Origin: Bdellovibrionales bacterium
Lineage (GTDB): Bacteria > Bdellovibrionota > Bdellovibrionia > Bdellovibrionales > UBA1609
Assembly (NCBI GenBank): GCA_020850475.1
Contig: JADZEO010000155.1
Span: 1 to 64,000 of the forward strand
Reading direction: 5' to 3'
Length of the DNA: 64,000 nt
Shown here in pieces: positions 31,433 to 41,800 of this stretch. Numbering within the stretch: position 1 is the stretch's first letter; each line of letters opens with the position of its first letter. Made by a program: the position numbers and the translations under genes. The notes beneath the pieces are model-generated. The model was not told where the DNA came from, made no database searches, and saw nothing but the letters and a program-made list of their open reading frames with translations.

Positions 31433-32115
31433 TAAAACCTCGGCGCCTTGAATTCTGCTTTTTCATTTTTCATAGCGACTCGAAGAGTTTCAGAATTGGA
31501 TAGAAATTCTCGTGTGGAGTCTTTGTCCTTTTTGTTTTGCAATGCCATCGATTGCGCCTGGAGTTTGAGCCCTGTCGCCTGGGCGCGCAGATTCTGGTTC
31601 ATTACATGAAGCATTACGCCCAAGGTTTGAGCGGTGAGCTTCTGCGCGCCTCCAGGCGACACATCATGGCTTACTTGTTTGATTGCCTCGCCGATTTCAT
31701 CAATCTGCTGTGTGTATTGGTAGATCGAGTTATTGAGTTGAACCGCCTCGGCCACATTTTGGTCAGTGTCCCGATACACTCGCTGGTTGAGAGACGGATC
31801 AGCGACTCCATAGATTGTTTCCAGTTTATTGACGGCATCTTGAACCGACTGCCAATCCCTGTAGATTCCTGGGTCAATATTAGGATAAACAGTCCGAACC
31901 AAATTCAGTGAATCATTTATCCCGCGATTGATTTCACGAATGAGATCAAGATTGCTCTTTCCCGTATCGAGGATTTGCTTGAGTTGAGCAAGTTGCTGAA
32001 GGGCATTTGCCAAAATCTGAACTAAGACAGCCACGTCACCACCGAAAAGGTCGGCGCGAGCCGGTTGGGTCGAAAACAAAAATACTGAAAGGCAAATAGC
32101 GATAAATTTCTTCAT
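31432..32115 (-). CDS. VirB5/TrbJ-like protein
   Basis: Signal peptide, coiled helical region (ILANALQQLAQLKQIL...), gene order. Confidence 0.7.
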   Translation of the reverse strand: MKKFIAICLSVFLFSTQPARADLFGGDVAVLVQILANALQQLAQLKQILDTGKSNLDLIREINRGINDSLNLVRTVYPNIDPGIYRDWQSVQDAVNKLETIYGVADPSLNQRVYRDTDQNVAEAVQLNNSIYQYTQQIDEIGEAIKQVSHDVSPGGAQKLTAQTLGVMLHVMNQNLRAQATGLKLQAQSMALQNKKDKDSTREFLSNSETLRVAMKNEKAEFKAPRF

Positions 32116-34556
32116 TGCGCTCCCTCTGCTGCCACTCCTCGCGGGCAGGTGTCAGCGAGTGATTTAAGGACTTCTAGGTTTGTAAGCATAGGAGCTTTAA
32201 CCTTCTCCGATTCGATTTTTCCAAGGTCACGTGGATCGGTTGTTGCAAGCCAATACTCCAGAGGAGTTGACTCAATAGCGACGACTGCACGCTGATCTTC
32301 GGCCATTAAGAATGCTTCTGAATATGAACCACGCTCTTGGTGGAGCGAGACAATTTGAGCAGCCTCATTTTCGTTGAGACTCAAGACCGATTTTAGTCGT
32401 TCCTGATCTGCACCTTTTTGCTTAAGAATCCATTTGATCGAAGCGTTCGGCAGAATCGCCGTGGCCACCTTGCTTTTGGCAAAGTCGTCAATGTTTTGCG
32501 ATATCGCAATTGCGCTGGCCATGTATTTTCGGAAGGTCCTAAAAACTTCGGCGATAAAGAGCGCACCGGATTCATTTTCGAGCAGCTTCCAGCACTCATC
32601 AAAAATCAGAAACTTCATTTTCGTTCGATCTGCTTGAACTTCGCGCCATACAAAGTCCGTAATGATAAAAAGGCAAGTGGCCTGCAAATCCGGCAATGCC
32701 TCCATGCCTTTGAGATCAAAGCAGACAATAGGACGAGTAAGCTCAATCGTGGTCTCACGGTCTACGAATCGCCCAAAAGGCGTATCGCCACACCAAGGAC
32801 CGAGAATTTTTCCATAGCGACTGATCCGTGGATCAGGATGATCCAAAAGCAGTTTTCTCAAGTCTGACAATTTTGGTCGCTTAGTGACTTCATAAACGCG
32901 CTGGATGGCGTTTTCGATCTCAGCTCGTTCTAGCTTTCCAAGCCTTGGCTCGGTTTCTTCTTTAGTCATGATTTCCACAAGACTCAGAATGAATTTTATT
33001 TTTTGATTCGATGGAACAACTTCGTGAGCGGCGAGATCAAAGGGATTGATCGAAAAATTTGCCTCCACTCCCAAGGGAATGTACTGGCCCTCGAAGTTCT
33101 CGCAGATTTTTTTGTATGAGCCGCCAATATCAACCACGAAGACTTTTGGGTTCTCTTTAAGCATTTGCATGAGCAGAATGTTCGTTAGAAAACTTTTGCC
33201 GCTACCTGATCCACCGCTTACGATTTGATTCGAGTTGGCCAATTCGCTGGAAAACGGATTGAAGCTCACGAGGCTTCCGAGACGCGAACGTAAAAGAATT
33301 TTCGGTTCCTTATGTCCCCTCCATGGGCCATAGAGGGGCAACAAATCGCATAGATTCGATGTCTTGACTCTCTTGGTGCGCTCCTTGGCCCTGGCATTTG
33401 GAATAGCGATTTCAGAAAAAACGTCAAATGCAGCGAGAGTCTCCTCCATTCCTTCGGCTCCAGATAGGTCCCGTATTTTCATAAGCGCCTGTGATACAAG
33501 GTCATCGAGCAGCTCCTGAGATTTGGCCCTCAAAACGATTTGCAGGCTGATATGGAAGACCTTTTCACCTTGGGCTACCATTTGCTCAAGAAGTGTTTCC
33601 AAATCACGGAACTTAGCCTCACTATCAAGGTCTGAAACCCCAGACCTTCGTCCGGCGATCATTGAATAGGCAATACGTCGCTGCACCTGAAGATTTTCAA
33701 GTTCCTTCTGCTGGTTGGGCACATGGATGGTGAGCTGGAGTCTCGAATCGAACGGCAAATCTCTAAGGGTTGCTGCCATCGTCGCAAATGTCTGGTCCGG
33801 CAACAGCTTGAGCGATAACACCCGATAGTGCATGTCGCTCATCGAAAAGCCGCGATCATAAATGCCCACATCGGTAAAGAGAAGCGAGTGACGAATGTCG
33901 TCGGGATCATATCCGGATCTCGCGATTGTTCTCGTCGGATTCCACTGCCAATAAATGAGGTCCGCTACTTCATCGACAGGAAGCTGAGCGGCTTGCATTC
34001 CTAGGTGATTCAATCCGGAGACCAGATCCAGCTTCACACGTTCCATGGCCGAAATTTCAAAATGGAGCTTGTCCTCCGCAATCTTTTGAAACTGTTTTGA
34101 GCGAGAAAAGAATTTTGGCTTATCTAAGAGAGAACCCTGCGGAGCCTTCCGCACAAATAACTTGAGCGTATGCTTTGGCAATAGGCCATCGTCATCTAAA
34201 CGGTTGAGTCTAGCAACTCGAACATGGGCTAATTCAGAAACGATTTGATTTGTGCATTTATCGGCAGTTCTCTGGTGCTCATTGATGAGCTTTTTGTTAC
34301 CGCCGGTAATGTCCTGCACAAGCTGAAGATCAAGATGATCTGGTAGGGAGTTTAAAAATTGGGCAATTCTCTGCGTGAAATCATTCACTTGTTGGGCTGA
34401 CCAGCAAGTAGCATCGAGTGGGCTCACTTCTAGCCCGAAGCCAAGCGAGCCGTCGGAGAAAATAATCGTGTCGTTATCAAAGCCCCAAATTTGCATGTAA
34501 TCGCTGAGCGCTGTCTTCATTAAGATTTTCTCCTTGCTTTGGGTGCGGATTCCCAC
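32112..34556 (-). CDS. VirB4/TraC-like T4SS ATPase
   Basis: IVSGGSGSGKSFLTNILLMQML Walker A; FLIFDECWKLLEN Walker B-like; 814 aa. Confidence 0.95.
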   Translation of the reverse strand: MGIRTQSKEKILMKTALSDYMQIWGFDNDTIIFSDGSLGFGLEVSPLDATCWSAQQVNDFTQRIAQFLNSLPDHLDLQLVQDITGGNKKLINEHQRTADKCTNQIVSELAHVRVARLNRLDDDGLLPKHTLKLFVRKAPQGSLLDKPKFFSRSKQFQKIAEDKLHFEISAMERVKLDLVSGLNHLGMQAAQLPVDEVADLIYWQWNPTRTIARSGYDPDDIRHSLLFTDVGIYDRGFSMSDMHYRVLSLKLLPDQTFATMAATLRDLPFDSRLQLTIHVPNQQKELENLQVQRRIAYSMIAGRRSGVSDLDSEAKFRDLETLLEQMVAQGEKVFHISLQIVLRAKSQELLDDLVSQALMKIRDLSGAEGMEETLAAFDVFSEIAIPNARAKERTKRVKTSNLCDLLPLYGPWRGHKEPKILLRSRLGSLVSFNPFSSELANSNQIVSGGSGSGKSFLTNILLMQMLKENPKVFVVDIGGSYKKICENFEGQYIPLGVEANFSINPFDLAAHEVVPSNQKIKFILSLVEIMTKEETEPRLGKLERAEIENAIQRVYEVTKRPKLSDLRKLLLDHPDPRISRYGKILGPWCGDTPFGRFVDRETTIELTRPIVCFDLKGMEALPDLQATCLFIITDFVWREVQADRTKMKFLIFDECWKLLENESGALFIAEVFRTFRKYMASAIAISQNIDDFAKSKVATAILPNASIKWILKQKGADQERLKSVLSLNENEAAQIVSLHQERGSYSEAFLMAEDQRAVVAIESTPLEYWLATTDPRDLGKIESEKVKAPMLTNLEVLKSLADTCPRGVAAEGAQ

Positions 34557-34837
34557 TCACTTGAATCTTGAAAGGCGGATAGAATTCCGGGGCGAATTTG
34601 AAATCGAATCCAATGAATCAAAAAATTATCTGGCTTGCCTCTCTTGCTGATTCTCAAGATGAGCGCCAAGGCGGTGGTCGGAAGCCAGACAGCTACGATT
34701 TTCATTGAAGTCATGCCGAACAAAAAATTTAGAATCGAAAGCATTAAAAAAATTGCCAGCAGATCTGGTATTTCAAAACCCATGACGATCATTTTTTTAT
34801 CGAGGCACTTACTAACAGGTGTTGTTCTTATTTCCAT
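34520..34837 (-). CDS. VirB3/TrbD-like membrane protein
   Basis: ~100 aa, two TM segments, directly upstream of VirB4. Confidence 0.6.
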   Translation of the reverse strand: MEIRTTPVSKCLDKKMIVMGFEIPDLLAIFLMLSILNFLFGMTSMKIVAVWLPTTALALILRISKRGKPDNFLIHWIRFQIRPGILSAFQDSSEWESAPKARRKS

Positions 34838-34893
34838 AACCCCTCAAATGACGCCCAAGCCCCCAATAGCGGGGGCTTGGGCAAGAAACGGAC

Positions 34894-35178
34894 CTAGTGA
34901 ACGAGGCCCTGAATCCAACTGACGATGCTGGGCGCGCCAAACCCGACGACTGCTCCTAAGATAGCGAGCATCAAATGCGATTTTGCATTTGGCGATCCCG
35001 CCACGAAGGACAGGCCCGCAAAGACAAGCCCCAGAATTGCTGCCAACGGCAGAATTGTTCCGATCAACCGATTTTGCACCGCCATCAGGCTTGATTCGAC
35101 ACTGCAAAGGCCGACCGTCGGCACGAGCAGAGCCATCAATAGTACAGAAAACATAAAATACTTTCGAGATTGAACCAT
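34894..35178 (-). CDS. VirB2/TrbC-like pilin
   Basis: 94 aa, signal peptide, two hydrophobic segments, upstream of VirB3. Confidence 0.65.
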   Translation of the reverse strand: MVQSRKYFMFSVLLMALLVPTVGLCSVESSLMAVQNRLIGTILPLAAILGLVFAGLSFVAGSPNAKSHLMLAILGAVVGFGAPSIVSWIQGLVH

Positions 35179-35242
35179 TCAATCACCCTCATAAAATTCT
35201 TCGAACAAGGGTCTTATAAAAACAGTGGCTCAAATCTTTTCG

Positions 35243-35587
35243 CTAAATTCCGCTGGGGAACAAGCACATAAACATCTGAGAACGAATCACCGGAAAATAG
35301 ATTTCTAGGTGCGATGACAGCTCCAAACTCAGACGGCCCGATCCGACCGGATTTTGAAATTTCATTGTGTCCTCGGTCTTCACTTGCTTGGCAAAGACTG
35401 TATAGCGATCATGCGAGTCTTTATTTTTGACCAAATAGTACGTTTGGCCGGGAAACATCATGAGCTTTACCGTGTAGTAGTTGTCGCCCTCGCGCAGAAA
35501 TGCCTGCCCTGTGGCAAGTGCATTGGTGAGTTCGCCGTTTTGTTTTCGTCCAATTACGATTTCATGCTTTGTCGTTTGCAAATCCAT
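35243..35587 (-). CDS. Hypothetical ICE protein
   Basis: ORF in T4SS operon orientation. Confidence 0.45.
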   Translation of the reverse strand: MDLQTTKHEIVIGRKQNGELTNALATGQAFLREGDNYYTVKLMMFPGQTYYLVKNKDSHDRYTVFAKQVKTEDTMKFQNPVGSGRLSLELSSHLEIYFPVIRSQMFMCLFPSGI

Positions 35588-35838
35588 CAGTCCCTCTTTA
35601 CTTTTTGAGATGCGATCTCCGCATCACATTTTTGCTCCAGTGGAGCTTGAGGCTGCCTTCCCACGCTGTGGAAAAATTTGAGTCTATGAAGAGTCATTTG
35701 CACACGATTCATTTTCTGAACGACCGGACGCTTTTGCCGTTCGCGCGGCGAAAGCAATTTCCAAATGGCCTTTAATTCCTCTTCTATTTTTCTGAGCTCT
35801 TTAGAAAATAACTCCGCTTCTGGTTTCTTTATTTCCAT
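35587..35838 (-). CDS. Hypothetical ICE protein
   Basis: Charged helical ORF adjoining the next gene. Confidence 0.4.
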   Translation of the reverse strand: MEIKKPEAELFSKELRKIEEELKAIWKLLSPRERQKRPVVQKMNRVQMTLHRLKFFHSVGRQPQAPLEQKCDAEIASQKVKRD

Positions 35839-36235
35839 TAAGACACCATCGTTGAAAGTCGTTGTTCCAAAACTTCAATTCTTTGAATAAGCGCGCGGTT
35901 ACTGACGATCTCAGTAATTGAGAGTGCCGCGTACCATTCGCGAAATTGATCCCTCAATCGTCTCAATTCGGCTTTCACTTCGAACCTCCATACACCCGCT
36001 AAAAAATGTGCGGGAATCTGTAGCTTTCATACTTGAGTCGTTGCTCACGAATTCGCTCGTCGATACTTTGGCAGTCCGCATGCTGCTCGTAAGACGGTTG
36101 GTTAAACCAGTCCTTAAGGTGCTTGAGCGCCACCTTAATTTTTGTGCGACCGGCGATGCTCCTTGGGGAGCACAGCATTCTTTCAAACAAATTGATTTTC
36201 ATATCGTAAACCTGCATCATCTGAAACCTCCGCGC

Positions 36236-36394
36236 CTATTGACCAAGAGCCTGTTTCACCCACGACGGAATTTGCCAACGAACCTCGGTGTCGTAGATGC
36301 GGTAGTAGTTGCAGTTCACGCAGTAGCTATGTGTTGCCAGCTTCTCCATGCCGAAGTCGCCGCAACGGGGACATTGTTTAAATGGACAGCGCAT
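36236..36394 (-). CDS. Small zinc-ribbon protein
   Basis: CPRCGDFG...HSYCVNCNYYR two CxxC pairs. Confidence 0.5.
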   Translation of the reverse strand: MRCPFKQCPRCGDFGMEKLATHSYCVNCNYYRIYDTEVRWQIPSWVKQALGQ

Positions 36395-36621
36395 GACTCT
36401 CCCTCCTTTGTTCGAGAACAACAGCGTCCTCTCACTAATTACTATTTCAATGAGTGAGCCAATTTTGCGTGAATGGAGTAAGAGGCTGAATTCTCAATCG
36501 AATTCAAACTCGTTCGGAATTGAAAACATATTTTTTTGGAAGTTCTGTTTGTAAATGCGGGTGGGGTTTTGCGGAAGAAGAGAGAATCTAATGACTTAGC
36601 AGTGTTCGTGAAAACAAACGG

Positions 36622-36639
36622 TGTTTGCACTTGCAAACA
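36622..36639. promoter_or_regulatory. 18-bp perfect palindrome, candidate operator
   Basis: TGTTTGCA-CT-TGCAAACA upstream of the transfer operon. Confidence 0.5.
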
Positions 36640-36670
36640 TCAGAGGAAATCAACGAACTTATTTTTCTGC

Positions 36671-36892
36671 CTATGGCTCCGATGACGATCTACTATTGGC
36701 TGCCGTTACCAAAAACGTATAGAGCAACGAGCCATCTGGTTGGCGAAGCGGGAAACAGGCTTGAACTAACCGATATCCAGGCGTCCATTTTTGCTTTCGC
36801 GCCTCAACAGCCAGTTCTTCGTATGCAATTGAAACGAGCTTCTGCTCCGGGATATTTTGGCGATCACATATAGTGAATTCAAAGAGGATCAT
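36671..36892 (-). CDS. Small hypothetical protein
   Basis: MILFEFTICDRQ... ORF starting just after the Fur-family gene. Confidence 0.4.
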   Translation of the reverse strand: MILFEFTICDRQNIPEQKLVSIAYEELAVEARKQKWTPGYRLVQACFPLRQPDGSLLYTFLVTAANSRSSSEP

Positions 36893-36893
36893 A

Positions 36894-37409
36894 TTAACTC
36901 TCCCGTTGAAAGTAGCTACACTCTGCCCAAAGAACATGCTCATGGACGGTCAACGATAATCCGTAACTTCCAGCGACCATAGACAGTTGGGTTTCAATAG
37001 CGGGAGAGTGGAATTCAAAAACCTCCGCGCAGTCTTTGCAGATTATGTGGTCATGATGAACTTCTGAATCCAATTCGTAGATAGTATGCCCTGAATCGTC
37101 AGATAAAGACTTCTTCAGAATTCCCGCAGACAGCAAAACCGGACCAGAACGATATATGGTCGCAAAAGCAATGTCTGGTCTATGAATCTGAGCCAATTGC
37201 ACTAGGTCTGGAATTGAAAAGTGCCTAGCATGACGAAAAATCACATCCATAATCGCCAGACGTGAATACGACTTTTTAAGTCGATGCTTTGACAAATGGC
37301 TATTCAGCTTATTGATCAGATCTTGAAAAGAAACCTGGGCCTTTCCGTTTGGGACAGACCGCGCCCGACCGCATGGCAGTAGTCTCTTTCTACCATGTTT
37401 CATTGGCAA
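36894..37409 (-). CDS. Fur-family metalloregulator
   Basis: SRLAIMDVIFRHARHFSIPDLVQLA...IAFATIYRS...HHDHIICKDCAEVFEF. Confidence 0.9.
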   Translation of the reverse strand: MPMKHGRKRLLPCGRARSVPNGKAQVSFQDLINKLNSHLSKHRLKKSYSRLAIMDVIFRHARHFSIPDLVQLAQIHRPDIAFATIYRSGPVLLSAGILKKSLSDDSGHTIYELDSEVHHDHIICKDCAEVFEFHSPAIETQLSMVAGSYGLSLTVHEHVLWAECSYFQRES

Positions 37410-38041
37410 GTAACGGCCCTCAATTCCTGCTTTGCAGCCTTAAATACCGCGAAACTCGATTGCAATCCAAGTCCCCCTATTAAAAAGGCGACGAGCAGGT
37501 CAGGCCACATGGTACCGGAAATAAAAACACCTCCGGCCGCAGCTATGACTGCTATATTTCCGATGGCATCGTTTCGGCTGCATAACCATACCGATTGGGC
37601 ATTGCTATCTCCATTTCTATGACGAAATAGCATTATTGCTACTCCTACGTTTACGGCCAACGCCAAAAGGCCCATTGCACCCATCGTTGCAGCATGTGGA
37701 TTCGAGCTAACGACAGCATTATAGATCGCTGTACCGATAACCCAGGCCCCAAAGGCGGCCATCGAGGCGGCCTTAAGTTGTGAAGCGCGCGCCCTCCATT
37801 TGAGAGTCTGTCCGAGGACAAGTAGGCTAACTCCATAGTTAGCGGCGTCTCCCAAGAAATCAATGGAGTCGGCCTGTAGAGAAACGGATTGAGCAAAAAA
37901 ACTAGCACTCACTTCAAGGAGAAACATGATGGCATTAAGTATTAAAGCTATCCACAAAACCCTCCGAAATTGAGGGTTTTGTGGAGACGCTGGGATATCG
38001 CAGCTCTGACAACCAACCATGTTACTGAGCCTTCTTTTCAA
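37400..38041 (-). CDS. Cation-diffusion-facilitator-like transporter (TM domain only)
   Basis: FRRVLWIALILNAIMFLLE, SLQADSIDFLGDAANYGVSL, RNDAIGN. Confidence 0.85.
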   Translation of the reverse strand: MKRRLSNMVGCQSCDIPASPQNPQFRRVLWIALILNAIMFLLEVSASFFAQSVSLQADSIDFLGDAANYGVSLLVLGQTLKWRARASQLKAASMAAFGAWVIGTAIYNAVVSSNPHAATMGAMGLLALAVNVGVAIMLFRHRNGDSNAQSVWLCSRNDAIGNIAVIAAAGGVFISGTMWPDLLVAFLIGGLGLQSSFAVFKAAKQELRAVTCQ

Positions 38042-38366
38042 CCTTCATATTCGTATCCATTGTTAGTCCCTGATCCGGCTCAACAATCGCTGAATCGTGA
38101 TCAAGAACTTTTAAGACAAGAGCTTCTCCAACTTTCTGATCACTACATGAAGTTCCTGTTCTACCTCGATGTCTTCTAACCTGCTTACAGACCGAATGCA
38201 GAACATCGACCTTATCTCCTTCTTTAACCTCTGTTGAACCGATGGCCACTCGCACCCCTTCCGGAATCTCCGATTTCTGTTCGTTTCCTTGAACTGAATG
38301 GGTATGGGCACAACCAAAGGCTGTGAAAGCCGCAAGCATTAAACTCAAAAATCCTACCTTTTTCAT
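38022..38366 (-). CDS. Lipoprotein in metal operon
   Basis: Lipobox FTAFGCAH; 20-bp overlap with the CDF gene. Confidence 0.6.
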   Translation of the reverse strand: MKKVGFLSLMLAAFTAFGCAHTHSVQGNEQKSEIPEGVRVAIGSTEVKEGDKVDVLHSVCKQVRRHRGRTGTSCSDQKVGEALVLKVLDHDSAIVEPDQGLTMDTNMKVEKKAQ

Positions 38367-38379
38367 TTTCGCTCCCTTA

Positions 38380-38637
38380 TTAGTGTTTTTTATGATTCTT
38401 CTCTGCTGCTTCGTGTGCCTTTAGGGCGTCCACGCAAGCCGTCGATTCAATGGTTTTTCCGTCACTTTTCATTGCCTTAAGACATCGATGTGCGTGTCGA
38501 TCATTTTTTGCATCGGGGCATTCCGCCTTACACGCGTCGGCAAGCACAGTGCTTTTCTCCGCTTCAGAGTGCGCGAATGCCGGACCCGATGAGATGCCAA
38601 ATAGAAAGACGAGAGCAGACACAATAACAATTTTCAT
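38380..38637 (-). CDS. Small periplasmic Cys/His-containing protein
   Basis: Signal peptide, ACKAECPDAKNDRHAHRCL, C-terminal KNHKKH. Confidence 0.6.
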   Translation of the reverse strand: MKIVIVSALVFLFGISSGPAFAHSEAEKSTVLADACKAECPDAKNDRHAHRCLKAMKSDGKTIESTACVDALKAHEAAEKNHKKH

Positions 38638-38651
38638 ATTCTTCCTTTCTG

Positions 38652-41600
38652 TTAGTGGGCAACACGCCCTTTCATCTTTGATTCAAAAACTGAAAACACC
38701 ACCGGCAATACAATCAAAGTCAGTAGCGTTGAGGAAATAATTCCTCCGATGACAACTGAAGCCAGGGGTTTTTGGACCTCGGCACCAACTCCTGTTGAAA
38801 TCATCATCGGAATAAATCCAAAGACGGCAACGAGAGCTGTCATCATCACGGGGCGAAGACGCACAAGAGTCCCCTGAAGCACAAGTTCTTTTCCAGTTTT
38901 GCCTTCTGCCTTCAGTTGATTAAAGAAATTCACCAGGACCACGCCGTTCAAAACGGCGATACCTGAAAGAGCGATAAATCCAATTCCTGCGGAAATACTA
39001 AATGGCAATCCATTCAGTATTAGGCCAATAACGCCACCAACAAGCGACATCGGAACACACGCAAAAATAAGAAGTGTTTCGCCAACGCTCCCGAAGGCCG
39101 CATACACCATCATCAGTACCAATATCAAAGCGAGCGGGGCCAAGATCATAAGACGCGATCTAGCTTGCTCTAAGTTTTTGAAGTTTCCGCCCCATTCAAA
39201 ATAGTAGCCGTCCGGGAGTTTTACCTCTCTGGCAACTGATTCCTGAGCCTCTTTAACGAAAGACTCCGTATCCCTTCCCCGAAGATTAATCAGGACCGCA
39301 GTTCTGCGATTTGAATTTTCTCTATTCACAGAACCGTAAGTTTCTCTAAATCCAATCGTCGCTAAATTCTTTAGCGGAACAATAGTGTTCGACCCAATCC
39401 CTACAGGCAGCTCACGTATCGTATCGAGATCTGATCTTGCTTCGTTGTCCAGTCTGACTACGATCGGAAACTTCTTTTCTGCTTCATATAAAAATCCTGC
39501 TTCTTCGCCTCCGAGCGCAATGGCAATAGAGTCAAGCACGTCGGAAATAGAAGCATTATATCTTGCAAGATTACTCTCATTTGGCTCAATCCGAAGAACT
39601 GGAGAAGTTCCAGCGAGATCCACCTCAACGTCGCCAGCTCCATTGACTTTGGATATGACTTCCTGAGTTTTCTTTGCAAATTCGACGAGCTTATCCAGAT
39701 CAGGACCAAAAATCTTAACAGCCACATCAGCTCTAGTGCCTTCCAGTAGCTCATTAAAACGCATCTGAATCGGTTGCGACGCAAGATAGGTTTGGCCAGG
39801 AAGCTCTCGATTCAATTTTTGCAAAAGAGCATCGGTCAGCTCTTGATAGGTACGTCTATTACCATCCACTTTTGGCCACGCTGAGCGTGGCTTAAGCATA
39901 ATGTAGGTGTCGGAGACATTGACACCCATCGGATCAGTCGCAACTTCGCTGGTCCCAATTCTTGAGAATACATGATCGACTTCAGGAAATGTTTCTACGA
40001 CTACGTCCGCCTTCTTTTGAAACTCAATAGATTGGCTGAGACTTGCATTCACTGGTCGGATCATGTGAAAGGCAAAGGAGCCTTCCCCAAGTTGCGGAAG
40101 AAACTCTGCTCCGCGGGTCATGAAAAGACCTACTCCGAGAACGACCGAGGCCGCCGCGAGTGCCATTGTCAATTTTGAGCGCTTATATGACCACTCAAAT
40201 GCAGGCACATAGATCCGACGAATCCAGCTCATCAGTCGTGGCTCCTTATCGCTCGTGCTGCCCGAAAGAAAAAGGCTTGCTAAAGCGGGAGCTGTCGTAA
40301 ACGAGAGTACAAAGGCGGCAAGAACGGCAATCGCAAAAGTCGAAGCCATCGGAATGAACATCTTTCCCTCAACCCCGGTAAGCGCAAAAACAGGCAAAAA
40401 GACCATCACGATAATGAACTGGCCAAATCCGGCAGCAGATCGGATTTCAACGGTGGCTTCGTAAACAGCTTCTTTCACCTCTTCAGCAGAAAGACTTCTC
40501 CCAATTTTTTTGCTTCGGTCGTGAATAAATCTTACGCAGTTATCAAGAACGATGACCGTACCATCCACGATAATTCCAAAGTCAAGCGCACCCAGGCTCA
40601 TTAGGTTTCCAGAGATTCCCAATGGCTTCATGACAAGAAATGTTGCGAGTAGTGAAAATGGAATCGTAAGCGCCGTAATAAGTGCCGCGCGTATATTGCC
40701 AAGCAATATCAAAAGAATCACGGTCACCAGCACCGCCCCCATAATGAGGTTATGCTCAACGGTGCCAAGAGTAGCGTTCACCAGATCGGAACGGTTGTAG
40801 ACAGTAGTAAGCTCAACATCTTTAGGCAGCGTCTTTTTGATCTCTTCAATTTTTTCATGAACGCGAGTCGAGACAGTGCGGCTATTTTCGCCAAGCAGCA
40901 TCATCACGGTTCCCAAAACCGCTTCGTCTCCGTCATATGTCGCAGCGCCTGTTCTAAGCTCCTTTCCTAGTGCGACTTTCGCAATGTCTCCTATAGTGAC
41001 GATCCTAAAGGACTCAAGGGTCTTAACCGGAATGCGCTCAATCTCTTTGGCCGATTTAATGAGTCCCACGCCTTGAACGAGAAATTGTTCAGCCGTTTGT
41101 TCGACATATCCACCACCGACATTTCGATTCACTTTCCCTAAAGCCTCTTTTATTTCATCGAAATGAATTCCATTAGCGGCCATTTTTTTGGGATCAGGCT
41201 GCACATGATACTGTTTCTCGAATCCTCCGGAGGTATTGATTTCCGCTACCCCTTCGGCAGTGAGAAGTCGTGGTTTAATAAACCAGTCCTGAAGAGACTT
41301 AAGCTCCATAAGTTGTTTCGTGCGCGCATCTCCCTGAGCACGTTCTTTAAAATCGATCACGTACTGGTAAATCTCACCGAGACCTGTAGAAATTGGGCCT
41401 AGTTCTGGGCGCGCCTGGGCTGGCAAGTCTCCAGAAACACCTTGCAACCGTTCGGTTACGAGCTGCCTAGCCCGATAGATATCAACTTCGTCCTTGAAAA
41501 TGATAGTTACCTGAGAAAGTCCAAACCGCGTAATTGAACGAACTTGTTCAACACCGCCAATGCCCCTCATAGATGATTCAACTGGAAAAGTAATGGTTCT

Positions 41601-41786
41601 TTCAATCTCCTCGGGTGCAAGTCCCTCGATGACCGTATTGATTTGCACCTGATTGTTTGTAATATCGGGAACCGCGTCGATAGGAAGACGTTGGAAGCTA
41701 TAGAGTCCAGCTACCACCATAAGGAGAGTTACAAACAGAACCACTCCACGATTGTAAATTGATATGCGTATAATCTGGTTCAACAT
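38652..41786 (-). CDS. CzcA/CusA-family heavy-metal RND efflux pump
   Basis: 1044 aa; RLPIDAVPDITNNQVQINT, GALDFGIIVDGTVIVLDN. Confidence 0.95.
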   Translation of the reverse strand: MLNQIIRISIYNRGVVLFVTLLMVVAGLYSFQRLPIDAVPDITNNQVQINTVIEGLAPEEIERTITFPVESSMRGIGGVEQVRSITRFGLSQVTIIFKDEVDIYRARQLVTERLQGVSGDLPAQARPELGPISTGLGEIYQYVIDFKERAQGDARTKQLMELKSLQDWFIKPRLLTAEGVAEINTSGGFEKQYHVQPDPKKMAANGIHFDEIKEALGKVNRNVGGGYVEQTAEQFLVQGVGLIKSAKEIERIPVKTLESFRIVTIGDIAKVALGKELRTGAATYDGDEAVLGTVMMLLGENSRTVSTRVHEKIEEIKKTLPKDVELTTVYNRSDLVNATLGTVEHNLIMGAVLVTVILLILLGNIRAALITALTIPFSLLATFLVMKPLGISGNLMSLGALDFGIIVDGTVIVLDNCVRFIHDRSKKIGRSLSAEEVKEAVYEATVEIRSAAGFGQFIIVMVFLPVFALTGVEGKMFIPMASTFAIAVLAAFVLSFTTAPALASLFLSGSTSDKEPRLMSWIRRIYVPAFEWSYKRSKLTMALAAASVVLGVGLFMTRGAEFLPQLGEGSFAFHMIRPVNASLSQSIEFQKKADVVVETFPEVDHVFSRIGTSEVATDPMGVNVSDTYIMLKPRSAWPKVDGNRRTYQELTDALLQKLNRELPGQTYLASQPIQMRFNELLEGTRADVAVKIFGPDLDKLVEFAKKTQEVISKVNGAGDVEVDLAGTSPVLRIEPNESNLARYNASISDVLDSIAIALGGEEAGFLYEAEKKFPIVVRLDNEARSDLDTIRELPVGIGSNTIVPLKNLATIGFRETYGSVNRENSNRRTAVLINLRGRDTESFVKEAQESVAREVKLPDGYYFEWGGNFKNLEQARSRLMILAPLALILVLMMVYAAFGSVGETLLIFACVPMSLVGGVIGLILNGLPFSISAGIGFIALSGIAVLNGVVLVNFFNQLKAEGKTGKELVLQGTLVRLRPVMMTALVAVFGFIPMMISTGVGAEVQKPLASVVIGGIISSTLLTLIVLPVVFSVFESKMKGRVAH

Positions 41787-41800
41787 GATCTGCTCCTAAA

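Noticed and set aside
35918-36457. 179-aa plus-strand ORF in the ICE
   Set aside because: Antisense to several small same-operon ORFs, including a zinc-ribbon gene; likely shadow ORF.
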